Below are positions 31,056 to 39,485 of a DNA stretch of 64,000 bases, piece after piece (within the stretch, counting starts at the first letter, position 1; every line of letters begins with the position of its first letter). The DNA lies in assembly GCA_934140575.1 (NCBI GenBank), contig CAKPBJ010000003.1, positions 1 to 64,000 of the forward strand. The letters are read 5' to 3'. This stretch comes from an uncultured Bacilli bacterium (lineage in GTDB: Bacteria > Bacillota_I > Bacilli_A > RF39 > UBA660). The translations under genes and the position numbers were made by a program. The notes under the pieces are model-generated. The model saw nothing but the letters and a program-made list of their open reading frames with translations, made no database searches and had not been told where the DNA came from.

Positions 31056-31691
31056 ATGAGTAAATTTTACAACGAATATTTAAATAAAGATTTTAAATTT
31101 GATAAATTGTCTTGGCTTGGAATCTTTGCTTTAATAATAGTTATAACAGGATGTTTCGGATGGTTATATGAATTTATATTTTATTATTTCAATGGAGGAA
31201 TGAAAGAATTCTATTGGAGAGGTGGTAACTTTCTACCTTGGATAAATATATATGCAACAGGTTCAATAATGATTTTTTTTCTAGCATATCGTTTTAGAAA
31301 AAAGCCTTTTTTAGTATTTCTTCTCAGTTTCATCTCAACAGGAATACTAGAATACATATCAGGATGGGGAATGTTAGAAATAGCCGGAAAAAGATGCTGG
31401 GATTATAATCAAGAAATATTAAATTTTGGAAGCATAAATGGATTTGTTTGTCTAAGAAGTGTAACTTTTTTTGGACTATCAGCATTATTATTAATGTACG
31501 TAATAATTCCATTTATATTTTACCTAGCTAAAAAAATGAATAAAAAAGCATTTCTCACAATATCAATATGTTTATGTTCAATAATTTTATTTGATGAATT
31601 TTATAATCTATTATTCGCAAGAATTCTAAAATTGCCAAGAGCTTATGATGTATATAAAGAATTAGGTTTTAAATATGTAAAGTTTAAATAA
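31056..31691 (+). CDS. CmpB-like (PF06541-type) membrane protein
   Basis: A 211-residue membrane protein with about five hydrophobic segments. The family signature includes GCFGWLYEFIFYY in the first helix and LEYISGWGMLEIAGKRCWDY, where a Glu, Gly/Ser helix is followed by a W-D-Y. The family is sometimes annotated as a putative ABC transporter permease, but no ATPase is nearby and the function is not established. A second member is encoded at 56102. GGAG precedes the ATG. Confidence 0.75.
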   Translation: MSKFYNEYLNKDFKFDKLSWLGIFALIIVITGCFGWLYEFIFYYFNGGMKEFYWRGGNFLPWINIYATGSIMIFFLAYRFRKKPFLVFLLSFISTGILEYISGWGMLEIAGKRCWDYNQEILNFGSINGFVCLRSVTFFGLSALLLMYVIIPFIFYLAKKMNKKAFLTISICLCSIILFDEFYNLLFARILKLPRAYDVYKELGFKYVKFK

Positions 31692-31715
31692 GGCTTATTG
31701 CCTTATTTTTATTTT
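31687..31715 (+). terminator. terminator overlapping the CmpB-like stop codon
   Basis: AATAAGGC, loop TTATT, GCCTTATT, then T residues. Confidence 0.8.
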
Positions 31716-31747
31716 GAGATGTATAATTAATATTAGGATGTGATTAT

Positions 31748-32683
31748 ATGAAAATAAATGAAGAATATTTCTTATCAAATGATAAAAGTACAAATATACA
31801 TATGGTAACGTTTATTCCAGAAGAAAAAACTATTAACGGAGTAATCCAGATTTCTCATGGAGTAACTGAACATATCATGAGGTATACTGACTTTGCAGAA
31901 TATTTCACAGATAATGGTTTTATAGTAGTTGGAATAGATTTACTAGGTCATGGACTATCAACAAACAATGGGAGAAAGCAAATGTATTTTGGACCATCCG
32001 GAAGCTGGAACTATGTAGTAGAAGATATAAATACATGTTTTAAAATTGCAAAAGAAAGATACCATAATGTTCCCTATATTATGTTAGGCTTTTCATTAGG
32101 CTCATTTTTACTACGATCATTTTTAATAAAATACCCAAACAGTGTCGATGCATCAATAATAATAGGAACAGGTTATACAAATCCTATACTTCTAAAATTA
32201 GTTAAAAAAATAGCTATAAAAGAATCAAAAACATCAGGAGAAGAATATACAACTAAAAAGATAAAAGATTTAACATTCGGAACATATAATAAGAAATTTG
32301 CTCCAAATAAAACAGATTTTGATTGGTTATTATCAAGTGAATATAACCTAAACAACTACATTAAAGACCCATTACGTGGAAAATATATATCATGTGGACT
32401 ATTCAGAGAAATGTGTGATGGAATGATTTATACAGGTCTAAATAAAAATATAAAAAAGATGAATAAGAACATGCCAATACTTTTATTATCAGGATCAAAT
32501 GATTCAGTAGGCAACTGTGGTAAAAGTATAATAAAGATATACAACAAATATCAAAAATCAGGTATAAAAGATATCTCATATAAACTTTATAATAATCTGC
32601 GCCATGATATTTTACATGAAGATAATAAACTCCTAGTTTATAATGATATAAAAGACTGGATAATAAATAAAATAAATAAATAA
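31748..32683 (+). CDS. alpha/beta hydrolase, lysophospholipase or monoacylglycerol lipase-like
   Basis: A 311-residue serine hydrolase with no signal peptide. The oxyanion stretch is ISHGVTEHIMRY, followed by GIDLLGHGLSTNN. The nucleophile elbow is GFSLGS (near 115-120). The acid is likely in LLLSGSNDSVGNCG and the catalytic His in NLRHDILHE (near 282-290). This order and the HG-x-x-E motif are those of the PldB/monoglyceride lipase group. AGGATGTGATT precedes the ATG. It is monocistronic between terminators. Confidence 0.85.
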   Translation: MKINEEYFLSNDKSTNIHMVTFIPEEKTINGVIQISHGVTEHIMRYTDFAEYFTDNGFIVVGIDLLGHGLSTNNGRKQMYFGPSGSWNYVVEDINTCFKIAKERYHNVPYIMLGFSLGSFLLRSFLIKYPNSVDASIIIGTGYTNPILLKLVKKIAIKESKTSGEEYTTKKIKDLTFGTYNKKFAPNKTDFDWLLSSEYNLNNYIKDPLRGKYISCGLFREMCDGMIYTGLNKNIKKMNKNMPILLLSGSNDSVGNCGKSIIKIYNKYQKSGIKDISYKLYNNLRHDILHEDNKLLVYNDIKDWIINKINK

Positions 32684-32687
32684 AAAT

Positions 32688-32713
32688 AAGTTCTGCTTTT
32701 ATGCAGAACTTTT
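32688..32713 (+). terminator. intrinsic terminator of the hydrolase gene
   Basis: AAGTTCTGC, loop TTTTAT, GCAGAACTT, then T residues. Confidence 0.88.
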
Positions 32714-32832
32714 AATATAAGCTCCCATAAATAATTTATTTAAATAGAAAAAAAGATATATAAAATTTATATACTTAAAGTGTTCGATTGACTTTTTCTT
32801 CTACATTTATTAACCTTTATATAGGTGGTAGT

Positions 32833-33615
32833 ATGAGAATATCAATTTTTAATTTAAGTGATAAATCTAATTATAAGGTTGAATATAATAAAATGATAAA
32901 AGTTCTAAATAGTAAATGTATCACATACAAAACAAAGCATTATACTTATTTTGAATTTATAAATAAATTTTTATTTAATAACTGGAAATTTAGAAAAACA
33001 TATCTAGATGTTTATGAATATTTAGAGTTTATTGGTATTAATATAAATAGTAAAAAAACATCACTTGACGCATTTCTTAATTTTATAGAGTTTATTCTAA
33101 ATATGGATTTATTATTATCTAAAATAAAAATCTATTATGATGAAGTAAAATATTCAACAAGTGCCAGAAGTATACTTTATCATAATATTCCACTAATTTT
33201 AGAAAAAGAAGGCTATTGTGCCTATGATTTAGATGATAAAATAATAATATCTTCAATAGATACAGATTATGATGACTTAAAATCAATTTTACCAGATGAT
33301 ATAAACGAATTGATACTAAGTTACAAGAATATAAATAATAATGGAATAAAAACAAAGAGAATGATTCTAGATAAAATGTATTCCTATCTTGAAAAGAATA
33401 TAGATAAATATAAATCATATAATTCAACATTATTAACAGCGGTAAAACAAGTAATTAATAAGATGGGTGTAAGATATGAAATAGATAAGAAATATTTAGA
33501 CCTTTCTACATATAAATTAAGAAAATATTATGATTATTCATTCAGTATAATGTGTTACTTAATAAAAACAGAAAACATATTTAAATATAGAGATTCAATA
33601 AAAGGAAAAGATTAA
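32833..33615 (+). CDS. unrecognised protein, possible degenerate HEPN-like domain
   Basis: A 260-residue soluble, helical, Lys/Tyr/Ile-rich protein. ATG 32833 is chosen because AGGTGGT lies just upstream; the longer reading has no ribosome-binding site. The segment from about 165 to 225 (NGIKTKRMILDKMYSYLEK, a Leu/Ile helix, then INKMGVRYE) recalls the end of HEPN/abortive-infection type domains, in which an R-x4-6-H motif follows such helices. Here the His is absent, so nuclease activity is doubtful and the similarity may be chance. It is a single gene between a terminator and a weak promoter. Confidence 0.5.
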   Translation: MRISIFNLSDKSNYKVEYNKMIKVLNSKCITYKTKHYTYFEFINKFLFNNWKFRKTYLDVYEYLEFIGININSKKTSLDAFLNFIEFILNMDLLLSKIKIYYDEVKYSTSARSILYHNIPLILEKEGYCAYDLDDKIIISSIDTDYDDLKSILPDDINELILSYKNINNNGIKTKRMILDKMYSYLEKNIDKYKSYNSTLLTAVKQVINKMGVRYEIDKKYLDLSTYKLRKYYDYSFSIMCYLIKTENIFKYRDSIKGKD

Positions 33616-33656
33616 CTACCAGAAAACATTTATTTATAGAATAATACTTATGAGTG

Positions 33657-33665
33657 TGATATAAT
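33657..33665 (+). promoter_or_regulatory. extended -10 promoter for the gene at 33693
   Basis: TGATATAAT; it heads a run that continues into mtaB and recD2. Confidence 0.5.
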
Positions 33666-33692
33666 ATGAAAGAAGTAATTGGGGATGAGAAA

Positions 33693-34397
33693 ATGAAAAA
33701 GAATTTTATTATTACTATTTTAATATCAATAATTATTATTTTAAGTGGAGTATGTTTTTACTTATATAATTCCACTAAAGTAGAACCAAGAGATAAAACA
33801 GTTATAAAAAATGAATCAAATAAATCAAAAGATTCTAATATAATTACAAATGATGATTTAGAAATAAATAAGAGTGAAGTAACAACAGAAAATGATTTAG
33901 TAAATTACCTAGGTGATGTAGAAAAAGAAGTAGATACAACAACTGATAAAAAAACATTAAAAAATACCTTTATCACATTAACAGACTTTATCTTTTATGA
34001 TGGAGAAATTAAAGGTAAAAAGTTCTCTGATTTAACTGATTCAGCAAAAACAAAAGTCATAGACCTTTATGAAAAAATAGACTCTAAAATAGAAGCAAAA
34101 TATCCTAATTATAAAGAGAATATAAAAGAAACATCTGGAAAAGTCTATAATAATGCAAAAGAAAAAGCAATTGAAGTAAAAAATAGTATTTTAAATAAAT
34201 ATAAAGAATCAGTTGGAGAAGATGGCTATAAAGAAACGCAAGACGCATACGAATCAGACAAAGAAAATTTAAATAATGTTTATGATACATATAAACCATA
34301 TATTGAAAAAGGCAAAGAAAAAGCCAAAAGCAGTTATGAAAAAGCAAAGGAAAAAGTATCTTCTTGGTATCAAGAGTATAAAGAAAGTAGTGATTAA
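33693..34397 (+). CDS. membrane-anchored helical protein, unknown function
   Basis: A 234-residue protein. ATG 33693 is preferred, with GGGGATGAG upstream; the reading from 33666 overlaps the promoter. One N-terminal transmembrane helix (about 4-24) is followed by an extracytoplasmic domain. That domain is first polar and then, from ~140, a long amphipathic Lys/Glu/Tyr helix region with NNAKEKAIEVKN, EKGKEKAKSSYEKAKEK and similar repeats. This recalls YtxH-like or apolipoprotein-like helical stress proteins, without a firm match. The stop codon abuts the mtaB start, so translational coupling is likely. Confidence 0.6.
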   Translation: MKKNFIITILISIIIILSGVCFYLYNSTKVEPRDKTVIKNESNKSKDSNIITNDDLEINKSEVTTENDLVNYLGDVEKEVDTTTDKKTLKNTFITLTDFIFYDGEIKGKKFSDLTDSAKTKVIDLYEKIDSKIEAKYPNYKENIKETSGKVYNNAKEKAIEVKNSILNKYKESVGEDGYKETQDAYESDKENLNNVYDTYKPYIEKGKEKAKSSYEKAKEKVSSWYQEYKESSD

Positions 34398-35672
34398 ATG
34401 AAAAGTGTTGGAATATATACATTAGGCTGTAAAGTTAATACCTATGAAAGTGAATTTGTCGCAAACGAATTAAAAAAAGCAGGTTATGTTTTAAAAGACT
34501 TTGATAATATATGTGATGTTTATATAATTAATACGTGTACAGTAACAAATAATAGTGATTCAAAATCAAGAAAAACAATAAGACAAGCCATAAAACGTAA
34601 TCCAGATGCCTGCGTAGTCGCAATGGGATGTTTTATTGCCGCAAATAAAGATTATAGAGAAAATGGTCTTGATATTGTTATCGGTAATAAAGATAAAGCA
34701 AAAATCGTTAGCTTATTAGATGAATATTTTAAAAACAAAGAAGTAATAATAAAAAGCTATGATAAAAGATTAAATGAATTTGAAGACATGAGAATCAATG
34801 AGTTTCCAGGAAGAACAAGAGCCTTTGTTAAAATTCAAGACGGTTGTGATAACTTCTGCAGTTACTGTATAATTCCATTTGCTAGAGGAAAATGTAGAAG
34901 TAAAAAAGAATCAGAAGTAATAGAAGAAGTAACTGATTTAGTAAACAATGGTTATAAAGAAGTAGTACTAACAGGAATACATACAGGATCATACGGAACT
35001 GATTTAGATACAAGTTTTGCCGATTTATTAAATAAATTAGTAAAAATAAAAGGCTTAGAAAGATTAAGGATTTCATCAATTGAAACAACAGAATTAAATG
35101 AAGAAGTACTTGATGTATTAAGAAACTCAAATGTAATTGTAGACCATCTTCATATACCAATCCAAGCAGGTTCAGATGAAATACTAAAATCAATGAATAG
35201 AAAATATAACTTAGATTTCTTCTTTAATAAAATAAAAGAAATAAGACAAATAAGACCAGATATTTCTATTTCAACAGATGTAATTGTAGGCTTTCCAGGA
35301 GAAACTGAAGAATTATTTGAAAAAACTATTGATACTTGTAAAAAAGTAGAATTTTCCAAATTACATGTATTCCCATTCAGTGAACGTCATGGGACAAAAG
35401 CAAGTAAAATGGATGGTAAGTTACCAGGAAATATAAAAAAGGATCGTGCTAAAAGATTAATTGAAGTATCACATGAGTTAGAAGAAAATTATATGAAAAA
35501 ATTTATTGATAAAGAAGAAAGTGTTCTAGTAGAAGAATATAAAGATGGCTATAGCTACGGTCATACATCAAATTTCTTATATGTAAAAGTAAAAGGGAAA
35601 CTTCCTCATAATGAATTAGTCAAAGTAAAAATAAAAAGTATTGAATATCCATATTGTATAGGAGAGCAGTAA
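34398..35672 (+). CDS. mtaB: tRNA t6A37 methylthiotransferase MtaB
   Basis: Adds a methylthio group to threonylcarbamoyladenosine at position 37 of tRNAs reading ANN codons. At 424 residues it has the family layout. The N-terminal UPF0004 domain has three cluster-binding Cys (TLGCKVN, INTCTVTN, AMGCF). The radical-SAM domain has FCSYCIIPFARG (CxxxCxxC with the preceding CDNF). The C-terminal TRAM-like domain starts at about 365. The NTCTVT and GCKVN variants point to MtaB rather than MiaB. The ATG follows the upstream stop codon directly. It overlaps recD2 by one base. Confidence 0.93.
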   Translation: MKSVGIYTLGCKVNTYESEFVANELKKAGYVLKDFDNICDVYIINTCTVTNNSDSKSRKTIRQAIKRNPDACVVAMGCFIAANKDYRENGLDIVIGNKDKAKIVSLLDEYFKNKEVIIKSYDKRLNEFEDMRINEFPGRTRAFVKIQDGCDNFCSYCIIPFARGKCRSKKESEVIEEVTDLVNNGYKEVVLTGIHTGSYGTDLDTSFADLLNKLVKIKGLERLRISSIETTELNEEVLDVLRNSNVIVDHLHIPIQAGSDEILKSMNRKYNLDFFFNKIKEIRQIRPDISISTDVIVGFPGETEELFEKTIDTCKKVEFSKLHVFPFSERHGTKASKMDGKLPGNIKKDRAKRLIEVSHELEENYMKKFIDKEESVLVEEYKDGYSYGHTSNFLYVKVKGKLPHNELVKVKIKSIEYPYCIGEQ

Positions 35673-37861
35673 TGATTTATATAAAAGGAAATTACACAAA
35701 ATCAATATATAAAAATAATACCGGTTATAATATCGGTATTTTTAGAGTTTCCGATACAAATAGTGAATCTCTTGCTGACTACATAGGCAGAACAATTACA
35801 TTTACAGGATATTTTCATGAACTAAATGAAATAGATACATATATGTTTTATGGAAAATTAGTAAATCATGAAAAATATGGTGAACAATTCCAAGTAGAAA
35901 GTTATGAAAGATGTAAACCAGAAGAAAAAGATTCAATAATAGAGTTTCTCACAAGCGGACTATTCAAAGGAATAGGAGAAAAAAAGGCAAAAAACATAGT
36001 CGATGTATTAGGAAAAGACACTCTAAAAATAATATTAGAAACACCAGATAATCTCCTATTAATTCCCTCAATAACAAAACAAAACGTTGATACACTTCAT
36101 AATAAATTAAAAGAATATGAAGCAAGTTATGAAACAATCATGTATTTAGGCAATATGGGCTTTTCTACAAAAGATTCAATGCTAATATATAATTACTATA
36201 AAAAAGATACAAAAAAAGTAATCGAAGAAGACATATATAAATTAATAGATGATATAAATGATATTTACTTTAAAAAAATAGATATGATAGCTCTAAAAAA
36301 TGGAGTAAAAAAAGATAGTGAAATAAGAATAAAAGCCAGCATAATTTATGTAATGAACGAAGTAAGCAATACATTTGGTCATAGTTATTATTATAAAGAA
36401 GAAATATTTACTTATTTAAAAAGAGTATTAGGAATAATAATAAGTGAAGAACAGTATAATAATAGTCTTGATAAATTAAAAGATGATTTAAAAATAATTA
36501 TTAAAGATGATAGATATTACTTAAAAGAAATGTATGAAGCAGAAACATCTATTGTAAAAAGATTTAGACTATTAAACAGTAATAAAGGTGTTAAAGATAA
36601 AAGACTTGATACTATATTGAAAGAATTAGAAAGTAATTTCAATATAAAATACAATGATTGTCAAATGTCTGCTATTAGAAAAAGCTATGAAAAAGACTTT
36701 CTAATAATAACAGGTGGTCCCGGTACTGGAAAGACAACAATTATGAAAGGAATTGTTGAACTTTATAGATTAATGGAGAAATTATCATATGAAAAATTAA
36801 ATGAAAAAATCGCCTTACTTGCTCCAACAGGTCGTGCTGCTAAAAGAATGAGTGAATCAACATCACTTCCCGCAAGTACAATTCACCGTTTCCTAAAATG
36901 GAGTAGAGATACAAATAAATTTCAAGTTAATGAATATAACCGTAGTAAAGTAGAATTTGTAATAATAGATGAAGCAAGTATGATAGATACATATCTAATG
37001 AATAGTCTCCTAAAAGGAATATCAAGTAATTGTAAAATTGTATTAGTAGGAGATGATCATCAACTACCAAGTGTTGGACCTGGCCAAGTATTGCATGACC
37101 TAATAGAAAGTAAAAAATTAGAAGTAATAGAATTAACAGAACTATATAGACAAGGACAAGATTCAAATATAATTACACTTGCATATGACATAAGAAATAA
37201 AGATATTAGAAAAGAAATATTTAATAAGCAAGAAGACCTTACATTTATAGAATGTAATGACAGTGAAGTCATACCAAATATCTGTGAAATATCAAGAACA
37301 TATAAAGATCTTAATTATAAAAAATTTCAAATATTAGCACCAATGTATAAAGGCCTAAATGGAATTGATACAATAAACAAAAACGTTCAAGAAATTTTTA
37401 ATCCAAAAACTAAAACAAAAAAAGAAAGACTAATTGGAGAATTTAATTTTAGAGAAGATGACAAAGTAATACAGTTAACAAATATGCCTGATGATAATGT
37501 ATATAACGGAGATATTGGTTTAATTGAAAGAATACAAACATCACCTAAAATAGAGCTTCATATTGATTTTGATGGTAACCTAGTAAAATATACCCCAACA
37601 AATTTCAATAACTTTAGATCTGCATATAGTATAAGTATTCATAAATCGCAAGGGTCAGAATTTGATATAGTAGTAATTCCAGTAGTAAAATCATATAATA
37701 AGATGTTATATCAAAAATTAATCTATACAGGAATTACTAGAGCTAAGAAAAAACTATATTTAGTAGGGGACTTCAATGCATTACAATATGCCGCAAAAAA
37801 TAGTCTAGACGACATGAGAAGAACAACTATAAAAAATTATTTAATAGATGGTATAGACTAA
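35672..37861 (+). CDS. recD2: ATP-dependent RecD2-like DNA helicase
   Basis: A 729-residue superfamily 1B helicase, 5'-3', involved in DNA repair and fork processing in bacteria lacking RecBCD. A ~330-residue N-terminal extension with helix-hairpin-helix repeats (FKGIGEKKAKNIV) is typical of RecD2. The Walker A is GGPGTGKTT, followed by LAPTGRAAKRM (motif Ia), IIDEASMID (Walker B), VGDDHQLPSVGPG (motif III) and the C-terminal SIHKSQGSEFD and YTGITRAKK. The start at 35672 has AGGAG upstream and overlaps the mtaB stop in TAATG. It is probably translationally coupled to mtaB. Confidence 0.94.
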   Translation: MIYIKGNYTKSIYKNNTGYNIGIFRVSDTNSESLADYIGRTITFTGYFHELNEIDTYMFYGKLVNHEKYGEQFQVESYERCKPEEKDSIIEFLTSGLFKGIGEKKAKNIVDVLGKDTLKIILETPDNLLLIPSITKQNVDTLHNKLKEYEASYETIMYLGNMGFSTKDSMLIYNYYKKDTKKVIEEDIYKLIDDINDIYFKKIDMIALKNGVKKDSEIRIKASIIYVMNEVSNTFGHSYYYKEEIFTYLKRVLGIIISEEQYNNSLDKLKDDLKIIIKDDRYYLKEMYEAETSIVKRFRLLNSNKGVKDKRLDTILKELESNFNIKYNDCQMSAIRKSYEKDFLIITGGPGTGKTTIMKGIVELYRLMEKLSYEKLNEKIALLAPTGRAAKRMSESTSLPASTIHRFLKWSRDTNKFQVNEYNRSKVEFVIIDEASMIDTYLMNSLLKGISSNCKIVLVGDDHQLPSVGPGQVLHDLIESKKLEVIELTELYRQGQDSNIITLAYDIRNKDIRKEIFNKQEDLTFIECNDSEVIPNICEISRTYKDLNYKKFQILAPMYKGLNGIDTINKNVQEIFNPKTKTKKERLIGEFNFREDDKVIQLTNMPDDNVYNGDIGLIERIQTSPKIELHIDFDGNLVKYTPTNFNNFRSAYSISIHKSQGSEFDIVVIPVVKSYNKMLYQKLIYTGITRAKKKLYLVGDFNALQYAAKNSLDDMRRTTIKNYLIDGID

Positions 37862-37896
37862 AAAAATAAGTCCATAATAGTAGTAGAGGTGATTTA

Positions 37897-38055
37897 ATGA
37901 AATTCAATATTTCTACTATTATGATGATGCTTGGAGGCGCTGGAGTTGCTGGATACGTTTATATGAAAAAGCATCCAAAAGTTGTAGGCGATATGAAATG
38001 TATGATAAAAGATACAAGTAGAAAAGTATACAATATGTTAGATGAAGAAGATTAA
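37897..38055 (+). CDS. 52-residue small membrane protein
   Basis: Reads as 52 codons from an ATG with AGAGGTGA upstream to a TAA at 38053-38055. A Met/Gly-rich hydrophobic stretch (MKFNISTIMMMLGGAGVAG) could be one transmembrane helix. A basic, then acidic cytoplasmic tail ends LDEED. It recalls the small YtxH-like membrane proteins of Gram-positives but is too short for a confident match. It lies 35 bases after recD2 and its stop is inside a terminator stem, so it may be the last gene of the mtaB-recD2 operon. Confidence 0.65.
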   Translation: MKFNISTIMMMLGGAGVAGYVYMKKHPKVVGDMKCMIKDTSRKVYNMLDEED

Positions 38056-38070
38056 AGTCTTCTTCATTTT
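38041..38070 (+). terminator. terminator overlapping the small membrane protein stop
   Basis: ATGAAGAAGA pairs with TCTTCTTCAT around TTAAAG, then T residues. Confidence 0.85.
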
Positions 38071-38091
38071 TGTTTAAAAAAAAGAAAAATA

Positions 38092-38100
38092 TGATATAAT
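38092..38100 (+). promoter_or_regulatory. extended -10 promoter for the gene at 38131
   Basis: TGATATAAT with a weak TTTAAA 16 bases upstream. Confidence 0.55.
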
Positions 38101-38130
38101 AGTCATATTTAAAAGAGAGGGGTGTTGTAA

Positions 38131-38571
38131 GTGTTCGATGAATATGATGTAGAACTACTTTCAGCATATCAAGAAAAAGTAGAAAAACATGATTTCGGAA
38201 AAATGTGTGAAGATGTAAGATTGCTTCAAGAAGCTTGTAAAGAAATTGCAAAAAACAGCTTACATATAAGTACATATGAAGATGTAAAAAATAATATGCT
38301 TACGTCAATTTTTATTAATAAAGAATTAACAGTAGATGAAAGAATATCATTTGTATATGGAATGAGTGAAGGAAAATACTATTTATCAAAAGAAAGATTT
38401 ATAAGAAATTTTCCTAACGAAGAAGCTTATATAAATTTTATAAATAAAGAAGCAAACATTTTTGAAAGTAAAGAAGAAAAAGCAGAAAACAAATATAATT
38501 TAATATCTGCAAGAGCAGGATTCGCAACAAAACTATACTTAGAGCTACAAAGTCATATAAAAAGAAAATAA
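38131..38571 (+). CDS. unrecognised 146-residue helical protein
   Basis: A soluble, all-helical, charged protein that starts with GTG; GAGAGGGGTG lies upstream. No domain is recognised. The end of the protein (ISARAGFATKLYLELQSHIKRK) is basic. No membrane segment. It lies 50 bases before map but has its own promoter, and map seems to have another (a TATAAT just before its ribosome-binding site). It may be a small lineage-specific protein. Confidence 0.6.
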   Translation: MFDEYDVELLSAYQEKVEKHDFGKMCEDVRLLQEACKEIAKNSLHISTYEDVKNNMLTSIFINKELTVDERISFVYGMSEGKYYLSKERFIRNFPNEEAYINFINKEANIFESKEEKAENKYNLISARAGFATKLYLELQSHIKRK

Positions 38572-38621
38572 TTCAATTTTTTTATTATTTGTAGTATAAT
38601 TTTTTTTGGAAGGTGATAAGA

Positions 38622-39377
38622 GTGATTACTATAAAAAGTGAAAGAGAAATAGAGTTAATGAGACATGCTGGTATGCTTGTTTCAAAAATGCATCAGTTTA
38701 TTAAACCATATATAAAAGAAGGAATAACTACCAAAGAATTAGATAGATTATGTGAAAATTTTATAAGAAGCAACGAAGGAATTCCAACTGAAAAAGGATA
38801 CGAAGGGTTTCCAGCATCTATCTGTGCTTCAATAAATGATGAAGTTGTTCATGGAATACCAGGTAATAGAAAATTAAAACAAGGAGATATTATCTCAATA
38901 GATACCGTTATTGATTATAAAGGTTATCAAGGAGATGCTGCATGGACATACGCTGTAGGAGAAGTCGATAACGATAAAAAATATTTAATGGAGCACACAG
39001 AAAAAGCACTATATGAAGGTGTAAAAATGGTAAAACCAGGAAATAGAATAGGGGATATTTCAAGTGCAGTACAAAAATATGCTGAAGATCATCACCTAGG
39101 TGTAGTAAGAGAATTATGTGGACATGGTATTGGTAAAGAAATGCACGAAGACCCAGAAGTACCAAATTTTGGTATACCAGGAACAGGACCAAGATTAAAA
39201 CCAGGAATGGTAATATGCATAGAACCAATGCTTACATTCGGACACAGAGATATTTATTTTGCAGATGATGATTGGACAGTTATAACAAGAGATTCATCAC
39301 CAGCAGCTCACTATGAACATACAGTATTAGTAACAAACGATGGTTATGAAATACTAACACCAAGATTAGATGACTAA
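38622..39377 (+). CDS. map: methionine aminopeptidase, type I
   Basis: Removes the N-terminal Met from new proteins. A 251-residue type I enzyme from GTG 38622 (GGAAGGTGA upstream; the earlier GTG at 38613 overlaps that site). Metal ligands lie in ISIDTVIDYKGYQGDAAWTY (the two Asp), CGHGIGKEMHEDP (His), ICIEPMLTF (Glu) and HYEHTVLV (Glu). The segment DDDWTVITRDSSPAAH is typical of type Ia enzymes. It lies outside the usual ribosomal-protein secY-adk-map cluster, so it may be a second or relocated copy. Confidence 0.94.
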   Translation: MITIKSEREIELMRHAGMLVSKMHQFIKPYIKEGITTKELDRLCENFIRSNEGIPTEKGYEGFPASICASINDEVVHGIPGNRKLKQGDIISIDTVIDYKGYQGDAAWTYAVGEVDNDKKYLMEHTEKALYEGVKMVKPGNRIGDISSAVQKYAEDHHLGVVRELCGHGIGKEMHEDPEVPNFGIPGTGPRLKPGMVICIEPMLTFGHRDIYFADDDWTVITRDSSPAAHYEHTVLVTNDGYEILTPRLDD

Positions 39378-39402
39378 TTATCAAATTAAATAATAAATAA
39401 TT

Positions 39403-39432
39403 AACGTAAACAATAAAAGTTTTACGTTTTTT
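39403..39432 (+). terminator. intrinsic terminator of map
   Basis: AACGTAAA pairs with TTTACGTT, then a T run. Confidence 0.8.
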
Positions 39433-39485
39433 TATATTTTTTAAATGATATTTGATGTATATTAATAATACAAGGATGTGATTTC

